Source: Pseudomonadota bacterium (GTDB lineage: Bacteria > Pseudomonadota > Alphaproteobacteria > Sphingomonadales > Sphingomonadaceae). From it: DNA of 12,710 bases. Of this stretch, positions 1 to 7,105 are shown piece by piece. The position numbers and the translations under genes were made by a program. The notes below the pieces were generated by a model. That model was given only the letters and a program-made list of their open reading frames with translations, did no database searches and was not told where the DNA came from. The stretch's first letter is position 1; the number at the start of each line of letters is the position of its first letter. Location of the stretch: positions 1-12,710 of the forward strand of contig JAKOWQ010000044.1 of NCBI GenBank assembly GCA_029781465.1. Direction: 5' to 3'.

Positions 1-734
1 AGGACGGGCTGCCGCACACCGCCGCGCATGCCTTTGGCGAACACGAGCTCAAGCCGCTCAAGCTGGCCAGCGACGGCGCCTTCGGCAAGTTCGACAAGGC
101 CCAGCTGCAGCGCGGCTTTGCGGTTTACCAGCAGGTATGCGCTTCGTGCCATTCGCTGCGCCAGGTGTCCTATCGCAGCCTCACCGCGCTCGGCTACAAC
201 GAGGCCGAGGTGAAGGCGATCGCCGCCGCGGCGACGATCAACGCCAAGGATCCGCTGACCGGCGAGATGAAGGACCGTCCCGGCCTGCCGGCCGACAAGT
301 TCCCGCCGGTGCTCTATGCCGGAACCGGAACTCCGCCCGATCTGTCGCTGATCACCAAGGCGCGGCACGGCGGTGCAGCCTATGTCTATTCGCTGCTGAC
401 CGGTTACAAGGACAGCCAGCCGGCCAAGCTGGTCGAGCATTTCCCCGACGCGAAGACGCCGGACGGGATGTTCTACAATCCCTACTTCGCCAACCTCAAC
501 ATCGCGATGACCCCGCCGCTGACCGCCGATGGCCAGGTGACCTATTCCGACGGCACCCCGGCAACGGTCGATCAGATGGCCAAGGACGTCTCAGCCTTCC
601 TCGTCTGGACTGCTGAGCCCGAGCTGGAAAAGCGCCATCAGACCGGCGTGTGGTGGCTCGGCTTCCTGCTCTTCGTCACGGTGCTGGCCTATATGAGCTA
701 TCGCAACGTCTGGGCCGAAAAGAAGGGCCACTGA
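1..734 (+). CDS. petC: Cytochrome c1 of the bc1 complex, 5'-truncated by window edge
   Basis: The reading frame is open from base 3, so the N-terminus (signal peptide and first residues) lies outside the window. The visible 243 residues carry the covalent haem site CASCH (CxxCH) at 138-152, preceded by a GKFDKAQLQRGF stretch typical of cytochrome c1. The probable axial haem ligand is the Met of NIAMTPPL at 507-509. A single C-terminal membrane helix (WWLGFLLFVTVLAYMSY) ends in a charged tail (AEKKGH), as expected for a subunit anchored in the inner membrane with its haem domain in the periplasm. Cytochrome c1 passes electrons from the Rieske protein to soluble or membrane cytochrome c. In alphaproteobacteria petC usually follows petA and petB; these would be just upstream. 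A fusion to cytochrome b, known in some rhizobia, cannot be excluded from what is visible. Confidence 0.96.
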   Translation, partial: DGLPHTAAHAFGEHELKPLKLASDGAFGKFDKAQLQRGFAVYQQVCASCHSLRQVSYRSLTALGYNEAEVKAIAAAATINAKDPLTGEMKDRPGLPADKFPPVLYAGTGTPPDLSLITKARHGGAAYVYSLLTGYKDSQPAKLVEHFPDAKTPDGMFYNPYFANLNIAMTPPLTADGQVTYSDGTPATVDQMAKDVSAFLVWTAEPELEKRHQTGVWWLGFLLFVTVLAYMSYRNVWAEKKGH

Positions 735-781
735 TTGCTGGGCAAGGCGGGGCCACAAAAAGCGGGCCTTGCGCGAAAATG

Positions 782-817
782 AAACGGGGCGCCCTCAAAC
801 CTGGGGCGCCCCGTTTT
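782..817. terminator. Intrinsic terminator between convergent petC and aqpZ
   Basis: A perfect 13-bp stem pairs 782-794 (AAACGGGGCGCCC) with 804-816 (GGGCGCCCCGTTT) around a 9-nt loop, and TTTTCGTTT follows on the + strand. It lies 48 bp after the petC stop and 24 bp beyond the aqpZ stop. The AAA at the 5' side becomes a short U-run on the - strand, so it could serve both converging genes, more strongly for petC. Confidence 0.85.
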
Positions 818-840
818 CGTTTGTCCGCAATGGGCGGGCG

Positions 841-1530
841 TCAGCCGTTGCCTGCGATCAGGGCGCGATAGCCCCAGCCGCCGAGCGCCCCGCCGATCAG
901 CGGCGCCAGCCAGAATACCCACAGTTGTTCAAGCGCGATGCCGCCTTCGACCAGCGCCGGCCCGGTGCTGCGCGCCGGATTGACCGAGGTGTTGGTGACG
1001 GGGATCGAAATCAGGTGGATCAGCGTCAGCGCCAGCCCGATCGCGATCGGAGCAAAGCCGCCAGGTGCCTTGCCGTGGGTAGAGCCCATGATCACGAGCA
1101 GGAAGAATGCGGTCATCACCATCTCGGTAACGAATCCCGCAGCCAGCGCGTACTTGCCGGGCGAATGATCACCGAAGCCGTTGCTGGCCAACTTGCCAGG
1201 AGCCAGCTCCCAGCCGGGCATCCCGCAAGCGATCCAGTAAAGCAGGAACGATGCCGCGATCGCGCCGATCACCTGGGCCACGACATAGGGCGCGACACTG
1301 CCCGACGGAAAGCGTCCTCCGGCCCATAGTCCCACTGTCACTGCGGGGTTGAAATGCCCGCCCGAAACATGGCCGACCGCATAGGCCATGGTCAGAACAG
1401 TCAGGCCGAACGCCAGGCTTATGCCAAGGGTCCCCACGCCAGCGCCGGCGAGTACCGCGGTTCCACAACCGCCGAGCACCAGCCAGAATGTCCCGAAGGC
1501 CTCCGCAAGAAGGCTTTTTGTGTCCTTCAT
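841..1530 (-). CDS. aqpZ: Aquaporin Z, water channel
   Basis: This encodes a 229-residue major intrinsic protein, close to the 231 residues of E. coli AqpZ. Both half-helix motifs are present: FNPAVT (NPA at residues 61-63) and VNPARS (NPA at 184-186). The four aromatic/arginine selectivity-filter residues of a strict water channel are visible as F41, H172, T181 and R187, each offset by two from the E. coli numbering (F43, H174, T183, R189), which argues for water rather than glycerol transport. Six hydrophobic segments fit the MIP fold in the inner membrane. The chosen ATG at 1530 has GGAGGGG just upstream; two earlier in-frame ATGs (1581 and 1542) would add 17 or 4 residues, and the 1542 codon overlaps the ribosome binding site. 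It is monocistronic and convergent with petC. No clear promoter was recognised. Confidence 0.97.
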   Translation of the reverse strand: MKDTKSLLAEAFGTFWLVLGGCGTAVLAGAGVGTLGISLAFGLTVLTMAYAVGHVSGGHFNPAVTVGLWAGGRFPSGSVAPYVVAQVIGAIAASFLLYWIACGMPGWELAPGKLASNGFGDHSPGKYALAAGFVTEMVMTAFFLLVIMGSTHGKAPGGFAPIAIGLALTLIHLISIPVTNTSVNPARSTGPALVEGGIALEQLWVFWLAPLIGGALGGWGYRALIAGNG

Positions 1531-1533
1531 ATT

Positions 1534-1540
1534 CCCCTCC
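1534..1540 (-). promoter_or_regulatory. Ribosome binding site of aqpZ
   Basis: On the - strand GGAGGGG sits 3 nt before the ATG at 1530 (5 nt counted from GGAGG). It selects the 229-residue start over the longer in-frame alternatives. Confidence 0.75.
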
Positions 1541-1627
1541 ATCGTGTTGCCTTGATGCAACCCGCACAGGCTGCGGCACATGGATCGGAAGGTAAAGCTC
1601 TAATTTGTCGTCATTATTATGAAAGCG

Positions 1628-1656
1628 TTGACCGAAGCCGAGCGCTGGAGCATAGG
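1628..1656 (+). promoter_or_regulatory. Candidate sigma70 promoter of tRNA-Gly
   Basis: TTGACC (1628-1633) is followed after 17 nt by CATAGG (1651-1656), about 25 bp before the tRNA. The -35 box is good and the -10 box weak. The similar arrangement ahead of the neighbouring tRNA-Thr supports the call. Confidence 0.45.
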
Positions 1657-1680
1657 GCGCGCCGGTTACGCCGTTGGCGC

Positions 1681-1754
<74 letters not shown>

Positions 1755-1823
1755 GCCGCTTCTCCCCGAAAAGCCGATCCGAAGCCGCGCTCCGCCAGGC
1801 GCCGAACAAGTCTGCCCGCTTGC

Positions 1824-1839
1824 GAGTCCCTTAGGACTC
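1824..1839. terminator. Weak hairpin between converging tRNA genes
   Basis: GAGTCC (1824-1829) pairs with GGACTC (1834-1839) across a CTTA loop. On the + strand it is followed by a loosely T-rich stretch (AAGGCTTTGATTTTG). It lies between the 3' ends of tRNA-Gly and tRNA-Thr and could end either transcript, but it has only 6 bp and no proper U-tract. Confidence 0.3.
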
Positions 1840-1862
1840 AAGGCTTTGATTTTGCAAGGTAA

Positions 1863-1937
1863 TGGTGCTGCTGGGGAGGATTGAACTCCCGACCTCACCC
1901 TTACCAAGGGTGCGCTCTACCACTGAGCTACAGCAGC
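1863..1937 (-). tRNA. tRNA-Thr (anticodon GGT)
   Basis: A complete 75-nt cloverleaf on the - strand. The acceptor stem GCTGCTG (1937-1931) pairs with CAGCAGC (1873-1867). The D arm is GCTC-AGTGGTA-GAGC. The anticodon arm is CACCC-TTGGTAA-GGGTG with anticodon GGT at 1905-1903. The T arm is GGGAG-TTCAATC-CTCCC. Discriminator A1866 and encoded CCA (1865-1863) complete the 3' end. It reads ACC and ACU. Confidence 0.97.
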
Positions 1938-1962
1938 GTTTGTGCCTGACGGCGAGGGCGCG

Positions 1963-1991
1963 CTATTGGTCTGGCCGCCGGGCAATGTCAA
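1963..1991 (-). promoter_or_regulatory. Sigma70 promoter of tRNA-Thr
   Basis: On the - strand a consensus -35 box TTGACA (1991-1986) is followed by a 17-nt spacer and CAATAG (1968-1963) as the -10 box. Transcription would begin near 1956, about 20 nt before the tRNA 5' end. The perfect -35 and ideal spacing make this the best promoter in the window. Confidence 0.65.
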
Positions 1992-2034
1992 GCGGGGCTT
2001 GAGCTTTGCGCGGCAGGTCGCCAAGATTCCGGCG

Positions 2035-2178
2035 ATGAGCCAAGATTCCCCGCCCCTGGCCCGCGAACAGCGCCTGGCCGCCAAGCTGCGCGAGAACCTG
2101 CGCCGCCGCAAGGCCCAGGCCCGGGAAATCGCCCGCGACGACGACGCAAGGCTTTCCAAACCAGAGGCGGATGGCTAG
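2035..2178 (+). CDS. Small basic protein of unknown function (47 aa)
   Basis: This short ORF begins MSQDSPPLAREQRLAAKLRE and ends in a stop at 2176. It has no signal peptide, membrane helix or cysteine. The centre is a strongly basic, probably helical stretch (KLRENLRRRKAQAREIA), with acidic residues at both ends. I recall similar short Arg/Lys-rich ORFs in other sphingomonads but can assign neither a family nor a function. There is no good Shine-Dalgarno sequence before the ATG at 2035. The frame stays open upstream to a GTG at 1942, immediately next to the tRNA and inside its promoter region, so the ATG is preferred. It lies 65 bp upstream of gpmA on the same strand and may share its transcript. 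The basic helix could bind RNA or another acidic partner, but that is only a guess. Confidence 0.6.
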   Translation: MSQDSPPLAREQRLAAKLRENLRRRKAQAREIARDDDARLSKPEADG

Positions 2179-2233
2179 GGCGGGCCAGTCTCGTGCCGCC
2201 CCGCCAGCGATAAGCAGCGGCACCAAAAGCCAC

Positions 2234-2237
2234 GGAG
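2234..2237 (+). promoter_or_regulatory. Ribosome binding site deciding the gpmA start
   Basis: GGAG at 2234-2237 lies 6 nt before GTG 2244 but directly abuts the alternative TTG at 2238. Spacing therefore selects GTG 2244 and a protein beginning MPRLILVRHG. Confidence 0.7.
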
Positions 2238-2243
2238 TTGCAA

Positions 2244-2930
2244 GTGCCGCGCCTGATCCTAGTCCGCCACGGCCAGAGCCAGTGGAATTTGGAAAACCGC
2301 TTCACCGGCTGGTGGGATGTCGACCTCACCGCCAAGGGCGAGGACGAGGCGCGCGCCGCCGGCGCCCTGCTCAAGGAACGGGGCATGTTGCCCACGGTGG
2401 CCTTCACCAGTTTCCAGACCCGCGCGATTCGCACCCTGCATTTTGCGCTGGAAGCGGCCGGTCGGCTGTGGATCCCCGAGACCAAGGACTGGCGCCTCAA
2501 CGAGCGCCATTACGGCGGGCTGACCGGGCTCGACAAGGCCGAGACCGCAGCCCGGCACGGTGACGAACAGGTCAAGATCTGGCGCCGCAGCTTCGATACG
2601 CCCCCGCCGGTGCTGGAGGATGGCAGCCAGTTCGATCTAAAGGCCGATCCGCGCTACGCCGGGATCGCGATTCCTTCGACCGAGAGCCTCAAGGACACCA
2701 TCGCCCGCGTGCTGCCCTATTACCAGGCGGCGATCGCCCCGGCGCTGCAGGCGGGCGAGACGGTGCTGGTCGCCGCGCACGGCAATTCGCTGCGCGCGCT
2801 GGTCAAGCACCTCTCGGGCATTTCTGATGCCGAGATAACTGGGCTGGAAATCCCCACCGGCCAGCCGATCGTGTTCGAACTCGATGCCGATCTCAACGCG
2901 CTGGAGCGCTATTACCTGTCGGAGCGTTGA
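2244..2930 (+). CDS. gpmA: 2,3-bisphosphoglycerate-dependent phosphoglycerate mutase
   Basis: The 228-residue product interconverts 3- and 2-phosphoglycerate in glycolysis and gluconeogenesis through a phosphohistidine. The catalytic core is intact: RHGQSQWN near the N-terminus with the phosphorylated His9, FTGWWDVDLT substrate-loop residues, the Arg of TSFQTRAIRT (R60), Glu87 in ERHYGG, and the second catalytic His179 in AAHGNSLRALVKHL. The E. coli motif RHGESQWN is RHGQSQWN here, a mild substitution. Length is somewhat below the 250 residues of E. coli GpmA, which is common in alphaproteobacteria. It starts at GTG 2244, chosen from the ribosome binding site. It is followed by purE after a single base, so the two are likely co-transcribed. 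Cytoplasmic. Confidence 0.95.
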   Translation: MPRLILVRHGQSQWNLENRFTGWWDVDLTAKGEDEARAAGALLKERGMLPTVAFTSFQTRAIRTLHFALEAAGRLWIPETKDWRLNERHYGGLTGLDKAETAARHGDEQVKIWRRSFDTPPPVLEDGSQFDLKADPRYAGIAIPSTESLKDTIARVLPYYQAAIAPALQAGETVLVAAHGNSLRALVKHLSGISDAEITGLEIPTGQPIVFELDADLNALERYYLSER

Positions 2931-2931
2931 A

Positions 2932-3411
2932 ATGACCGCACCCGTCGCGATCGTAATGGGCAGCCAGTCGGACTGGGCGACGATGAGCCGCGCCGCCGAT
3001 GCGCTCGACAAGCTGGGGGTGGCCCACGATGCGCGGATCGTCTCCGCCCACCGCACCCCGCAGCGGCTGGTGAAGTTCGCGCAAGGCGCGGCTGACGAAG
3101 GCTTTCGGGTGATTATCGCGGGCGCGGGCGGCGCGGCCCACTTGCCGGGGATGGTCGCTTCGATGACTCACCTGCCGGTGCTGGGGGTGCCGGTGCAATC
3201 CAAGGCGCTTTCGGGCCAGGACAGCCTGCTCTCGATCGTGCAGATGCCCGCCGGGGTCCCGGTCGGCACCCTGGCGATCGGCGAAGCCGGGGCCACCAAC
3301 GCCGGGCTGCTCGCCGCCTCGATCCTTGCCCTCAACGATCCGGCACTGGCCGACCGGATCAAGGCATTCCGCGCCGAGCAGACCGATTCGGTCGCCGAAC
3401 GGCCGAGCTGA
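2932..3411 (+). CDS. purE: N5-carboxyaminoimidazole ribonucleotide mutase
   Basis: The 159-residue class I PurE converts N5-CAIR, made by PurK, into CAIR in de novo purine synthesis. The N-terminal MGSQSDW substrate-binding loop (residues 9-15), SAHRTP (His40), and the glycine-rich GAGGAAHLPG with its catalytic His70 are all present, followed by the PVQS and MPAGVPVGT segments typical of the family. The enzyme is normally an octamer in the cytoplasm. GGAG at 2921-2924 sits 7 nt before the ATG, inside the end of gpmA. It lies 10 bp upstream of purK, the partner enzyme of the previous step, giving the standard purE-purK pair. Confidence 0.97.
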   Translation: MTAPVAIVMGSQSDWATMSRAADALDKLGVAHDARIVSAHRTPQRLVKFAQGAADEGFRVIIAGAGGAAHLPGMVASMTHLPVLGVPVQSKALSGQDSLLSIVQMPAGVPVGTLAIGEAGATNAGLLAASILALNDPALADRIKAFRAEQTDSVAERPS

Positions 3412-3421
3412 CAGGCACGCA

Positions 3422-4483
3422 ATGATCGTCCCGCCCGGAGAGACCATCGGCATTCTTGGCGGCGGCCAGCTGGGCCGGATGCTGGCGCTCGCGGCGGCAC
3501 AGCTGGGCTACCGGGTCCACATCTTCGCCCCCGAGCAGGATGCGATCGCTGCCGACGTCTGCGCGCGTTTTACCCATGCCCGCTGGGACGATGCCGCCGC
3601 CCTGGCCGAATTCGCCGCCGATTGCGCGGTGGTGACCTATGAGTTCGAGAACGTGCCGGTCACTCCGCTGAGGGCGCTGGGCCCGGTGCAGTTGCAGCCC
3701 GGCGCCCGCGCACTCGAAGTGGCGCAGGACCGGCTCAGCGAAAAGCGCTTCGTCGAAGGGTTGGGCGGCAAAACCGCGCCGTTCATGGCGATCGACACGC
3801 GCGAGGATCTGGGCGAGGCGCTGATCCGGATCGGCGCGCCGGGAATCCTCAAGACGCGGCGCGAAGGCTACGACGGCAAGGGCCAGTGGCGGATCATGGC
3901 CGATCACGATGCCGATGCGGTCAGCCTTTCGGGCCAGCCGCTGCTCTACGAAGGCTTCGTGCATTTCGCGCATGAATTCAGCGTGATCCTGTGCCGCGGC
4001 CACGATGGCACGGTGGTGTTCTGGGACAGTGCGGAGAACGTCCACAAGGGCGGGATCCTCGACACCTCCACCCTGCCCGCCCCGCCATTGGTGCTGGCCC
4101 AGGTGCCCGCCGCGCGCGAACTTGCGGCAAAGGTGGCGCTGTCGCTCGGCTATGTCGGGGTCATGGCGCTGGAATTCTTCGCCACCGCCGATGGTCCGGT
4201 GTTCAACGAAATGGCACCCCGGGTGCACAATTCGGGACACTGGTCGATCGAAGGGGCGCTGACCAGCCAGTTCGAGAACCACGTGCGCGCGATCTGCGGA
4301 CTGCCGCTGGGCGACACACGGCTGACCGCGCCGCGCGTGGAAATGCGCAACCTGATCGGGGATGAGGCCCACGATTGGGATAGGATCCTGGCCGATCCGG
4401 CCAATCACCTGCACCTCTACGGCAAGGCCGCCGCGCGGCCGGGGCGCAAGATGGGCCACGTTACCCGGCTGACCCTGGCATGA
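3422..4483 (+). CDS. purK: N5-carboxyaminoimidazole ribonucleotide synthase
   Basis: The 353-residue ATP-grasp enzyme makes N5-CAIR from AIR, bicarbonate and ATP and hands it to PurE. The N-terminal GILGGGQLGRML (residues 10-21) is the family's nucleotide-like glycine loop. It is followed by TYEFENVP, QDRLSEKRF, the ATP-grasp loop LKTRREGYDGKGQ, and the metal/ATP-binding region EFFATADGPVFNEMAPRVHN with GHWSIEGA. The C-terminal lid has QFENHVRAICGLPLGDT. The ATG at 3422 lies 10 bp after purE with only a weak AGG ahead; an in-frame extension back to 3326 would overlap purE by more than 80 bp and is not supported. Its stop overlaps the folA start (ATGA), suggesting coupled translation. Confidence 0.96.
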   Translation: MIVPPGETIGILGGGQLGRMLALAAAQLGYRVHIFAPEQDAIAADVCARFTHARWDDAAALAEFAADCAVVTYEFENVPVTPLRALGPVQLQPGARALEVAQDRLSEKRFVEGLGGKTAPFMAIDTREDLGEALIRIGAPGILKTRREGYDGKGQWRIMADHDADAVSLSGQPLLYEGFVHFAHEFSVILCRGHDGTVVFWDSAENVHKGGILDTSTLPAPPLVLAQVPAARELAAKVALSLGYVGVMALEFFATADGPVFNEMAPRVHNSGHWSIEGALTSQFENHVRAICGLPLGDTRLTAPRVEMRNLIGDEAHDWDRILADPANHLHLYGKAAARPGRKMGHVTRLTLA

Positions 4484-4986
4484 AGCCCGAGATCTTCCTG
4501 ATTGCGGCAGTGGCGCGCAACGGGGTGATCGGCAGCGAGGGGCGGCTGCCCTGGCACATCCCGGTCGACCTGCGCCGGTTCAAGGCGCTGACCATGGGGC
4601 TTCCAATGGTGATGGGCCGCAAGACCTTCGAATCGCTGCCCGGTCTGCTGCCGGGCCGTCGCCATATCGTGCTCAGCCGCGACGCCGGCTGGGCCGAGGA
4701 AGGCGCCGAAGTGGTCGGCTCGGTCGGCGAAGCCTTGCAGCGGGCCAACGCGCCGCACGTGGCGGTGATCGGCGGAGCGCTTGCCTATGAGCTGTTCCTG
4801 CCGCTGGCCGACCGGATCGAGCTGACCGAGGTCGATCTTGCCCCGCCCGGCGACACCCATTTCCCGCCGCACGACCGCGCCGAATGGGACGAGAGCTTTC
4901 GCGAGCACCACGGCGCGGCCGGCACGATCCCGGCCTTTGATTTCGTCACTTTGCTGCGTAAGAAAGCCCGAACGCAGGAGGGGTGA
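4480..4986 (+). CDS. folA: Dihydrofolate reductase
   Basis: The 168-residue enzyme reduces dihydrofolate to tetrahydrofolate with NADPH, supplying one-carbon carriers for purine and thymidylate synthesis, which fits its place after purEK. Active-site residues align with E. coli DHFR with an offset of three: Trp25 and Asp30 in LPWHIPVDLRRF, and Phe34. The NADPH-binding segments MGRKTFESL, VLSRD and VIGGALAYELFLP are present, as is the conserved GDTHFP near the C-terminal strand pair. Start and stop overlap neighbours on both sides: ATGA with purK and TGATG with the dipeptidase gene. There is no sign of a plasmid-type resistant DHFR. Confidence 0.96.
   Translation: MKPEIFLIAAVARNGVIGSEGRLPWHIPVDLRRFKALTMGLPMVMGRKTFESLPGLLPGRRHIVLSRDAGWAEEGAEVVGSVGEALQRANAPHVAVIGGALAYELFLPLADRIELTEVDLAPPGDTHFPPHDRAEWDESFREHHGAAGTIPAFDFVTLLRKKARTQEG
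4976..4982 (+). promoter_or_regulatory. Strong ribosome binding site for the M19 dipeptidase
   Basis: AGGAGG at 4976-4981, inside the last folA codons, lies 4 nt before ATG 4986 and only 1 nt before the in-frame GTG 4983. This selects ATG 4986. Confidence 0.7.
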
Positions 4987-6179
4987 TGCGCAAGCGATTC
5001 TGGATACCGCTGGCCGTGCTGGGCCTGGCCGCCATAGGCCTGTTCGGATTCGGGCCGGGCTATCTCGAAAACAGCATGAACAAGATCGACGGCAAGGAAC
5101 CGATTCCGGTCAGCGCCGAGGCTTTGGCCCTGCACAAGACCCTGCAGATCGTCGACCTCCATTCCGACACCCTGATGTGGCAGCGCGACCTGCTGAAGGC
5201 ATCGAAGCGCGGGCACGAGGACTTGCCCCGGCTCGAGGCTGGCAATGTCGCGTTGCAGGTATTCTCGAGCGTGACCAAGACCCCGCGCGGGCAGAACTAC
5301 GACGGCAACGGCGGCGATAGCGACAACATCACCCCGCTGGTGATCGCCCAGCTCCAGCCGCTGCGTACCTGGAACTCGCTGCTCGAACGCTCGCTGTGGC
5401 ATGGAACCAAGCTCGATCGCGCAGTCGCGGCTTCCGGCGGAAAGCTGGTCAAGGTGGCCGATCCGGGCGGGCTCGATGCGTTGCTGGCGGCGCGCTCCGG
5501 GGGCAAGGGGCCGGTCGGTGCCCTGCTCTCGATCGAAGGGCTGCAAGACCTCGAAGGCGATATCCGCAATCTCGACCGGCTCCACGCCGCGGGCTTCCGC
5601 ATGGCGGGCCTGGCGCATTTCTTCGACAATGACATCGCCGGATCGATGCACGGGATCGGCAAGGGCGGGCTGACCCCGCTCGGCCGCAAGGTGGTGACGC
5701 GGATGGAAGAGCTGGGGATGATCGTCGACATCGCCCATTGCAGCCACCAGTGCGTTGCCGAGGTTCTGGCCATGGCCCGCCGTCCCGTGGTGTTCAGCCA
5801 CGGCGGAGTCCAGGCGACCTGCAAGGTCAACCGCAATCTTACCGATCCCGAGATCGTCGGCCTGGCGCGGACCGGCGGGTTGGTGGGGATCGGATACTGG
5901 GACGGCGCGGTCTGCGATACCTCGCCGCGAGCGACCGCAAAAGCGATCAGGCACGTGCGCGATCTGGTCGGGATCGACTATGTCGCGCTGGGCAGCGACT
6001 ATGACGGGGCGACCACGGTGCGGTTTGACACCTCGGGCCTCGTCCAGGTGACCCAGGCCCTGCTCGACGAGGGCTTCAGCCCCGAGGAAATCCGCAAGGT
6101 GATGGGCGGGAATGCCCTGCGCGTGATCCGCGCCGGGACCGTTCCGCTGGCGCAGGCAGGAGCGGCACCGGCGCAATGA
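4986..6179 (+). CDS. Membrane-anchored dipeptidase, M19 (renal dipeptidase) family
   Basis: The 397-residue zinc peptidase belongs to the family that hydrolyses dipeptides, including D-residue dipeptides in several bacteria. An N-terminal hydrophobic stretch (residues 5-22, WIPLAVLGLAAIGLFGF) after MRKR would anchor it with the enzyme on the periplasmic side; no lipobox Cys is present. Matching human renal dipeptidase, the metal and substrate residues are visible as H59 and D61 (VDLHSDTL), bridging E184 (LSIEGLQ), H251 (DIAHCS), H272 (FSHGG), R283 (VNRN) and D338 (GSDYDG), so it should be active. It begins at the TGATG overlap with folA and ends at an ATGA overlap with ribF. The natural substrate is unknown; recycling of D-amino-acid dipeptides from the cell wall is one plausible use. 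A Gly/Ala/Pro-rich tail ends the protein. Confidence 0.9.
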   Translation: MRKRFWIPLAVLGLAAIGLFGFGPGYLENSMNKIDGKEPIPVSAEALALHKTLQIVDLHSDTLMWQRDLLKASKRGHEDLPRLEAGNVALQVFSSVTKTPRGQNYDGNGGDSDNITPLVIAQLQPLRTWNSLLERSLWHGTKLDRAVAASGGKLVKVADPGGLDALLAARSGGKGPVGALLSIEGLQDLEGDIRNLDRLHAAGFRMAGLAHFFDNDIAGSMHGIGKGGLTPLGRKVVTRMEELGMIVDIAHCSHQCVAEVLAMARRPVVFSHGGVQATCKVNRNLTDPEIVGLARTGGLVGIGYWDGAVCDTSPRATAKAIRHVRDLVGIDYVALGSDYDGATTVRFDTSGLVQVTQALLDEGFSPEEIRKVMGGNALRVIRAGTVPLAQAGAAPAQ

Positions 6180-7105
6180 CCATCGTGCGGCTCGATGCCT
6201 CCCAGCCGATGCCCGCCTCGCTGGCCGGGGCGGTGATCGCGCTGGGCAATTTCGACGGCTTTCACCGCGGCCACCAGCACGTGGTCGGCGCGGCGGTGGA
6301 CTGGGCCCGGGCCGAAGGGCGCCCGGCGATCGTCGCCACCTTCGATCCGCACCCGGTGCGCTTCTTCGCGCCCGATGCCGCGCCCTTTCGCCTCACCACG
6401 CTCGACCAGCGCGAGGAACTGTTCGCCGCGGCGGGAGCCGACGCCATGCTGGTTTTTGCCTTCGACGCCGCCTTGGCGGCGACCACGGCCGAGGACTTCG
6501 TCCAGGCCCTGCTCGCCCGCCAGCTCGCCGCCGGGGCGGTAGTGACCGGAGAGGATTTTACCTTCGGCAAGGGCCGCAAGGGCAATGTCGGCCTGCTGGC
6601 CGATCTCGGGCGGGAATGCGGGCTGGCCGCGCGCGCGATCGCTCCGGTCAGCGATGGCGGCGAGGTTGTCTCCTCAAGCCGGATCCGCGATGCGCTGAAG
6701 GTCGGGGATTGCGCCGCCGCCACCCACTTGCTGACCCGCCCCTTCGCGATCCGGGGCACGGTCCAGCATGGCGACAAGGTGGGCCGCACCATCGGCTTTC
6801 CCACCGCCAACCTCGCGCTCGGCAGCTATCTGCGCCCGCGTTACGGCATCTATGCCGTCACCGGCACCCTGCCGGACGGGCGGGTGCTCCACGGCGCGGC
6901 CAACCTTGGCGTGCGCCCGCATTTCAATCCGCCCAAGGAGCTGCTCGAACCGCACTTCTTCGATTTCGCGGGCGATCTCTACGGGCAGGAAATCGAGGTG
7001 GCCTTCCACCACTTCCTGCGCGGCGAGGCCAAGTTCGAGAGTATCGAGGCGCTGACCGCCCAGATCGAAGCCGATTGCCACGCCGCCCGGGCCTTGCTCG
7101 CATGA
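6176..7105 (+). CDS. ribF: Bifunctional riboflavin kinase / FAD synthetase
   Basis: The 309-residue enzyme phosphorylates riboflavin to FMN and adenylates FMN to FAD. The N-terminal adenylyltransferase domain (about residues 18-180) shows GNFDGFHRGHQ with the HxGH-type His30/His33, TFDPHP, TGEDFTFGKGRKG, and the SSSRIRDAL signature (166-174). The C-terminal riboflavin kinase domain (about 188-309) has GFPTANL (PTAN at 209-212) and LEPHFFDF with the likely catalytic Glu258. Usual full length. It overlaps the dipeptidase gene upstream and the GDPD gene downstream by 4 bp each (ATGA). In many proteobacteria ribF directly precedes ileS and lspA; here the same order holds with one gene inserted. 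Confidence 0.97.
   Translation: MTIVRLDASQPMPASLAGAVIALGNFDGFHRGHQHVVGAAVDWARAEGRPAIVATFDPHPVRFFAPDAAPFRLTTLDQREELFAAAGADAMLVFAFDAALAATTAEDFVQALLARQLAAGAVVTGEDFTFGKGRKGNVGLLADLGRECGLAARAIAPVSDGGEVVSSSRIRDALKVGDCAAATHLLTRPFAIRGTVQHGDKVGRTIGFPTANLALGSYLRPRYGIYAVTGTLPDGRVLHGAANLGVRPHFNPPKELLEPHFFDFAGDLYGQEIEVAFHHFLRGEAKFESIEALTAQIEADCHAARALLA

Noticed and set aside
1755..1862. Possible attachment site or integrated element next to the tRNA genes
   Set aside because: Both tRNAs are complete with encoded CCA, no second copy of a tRNA 3' end was seen nearby, and there is no integrase gene.
2238..2243. TTG at 2238 as the start of gpmA
   Set aside because: GGAG directly abuts it, leaving no spacer, whereas GTG 2244 has a 6-nt spacer and gives the usual MxRLxLVRHG beginning.
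3359..4459. A 366-codon open frame on the - strand
   Set aside because: It is antisense to purK, and its composition is typical of GC-rich shadow frames.
4785..6176. A 463-codon open frame on the - strand
   Set aside because: It is the antisense shadow of folA and the M19 dipeptidase, both with complete catalytic motifs. Long antisense frames are common in GC-rich DNA, and this one shows His/Arg/Asp-rich, motif-free sequence.
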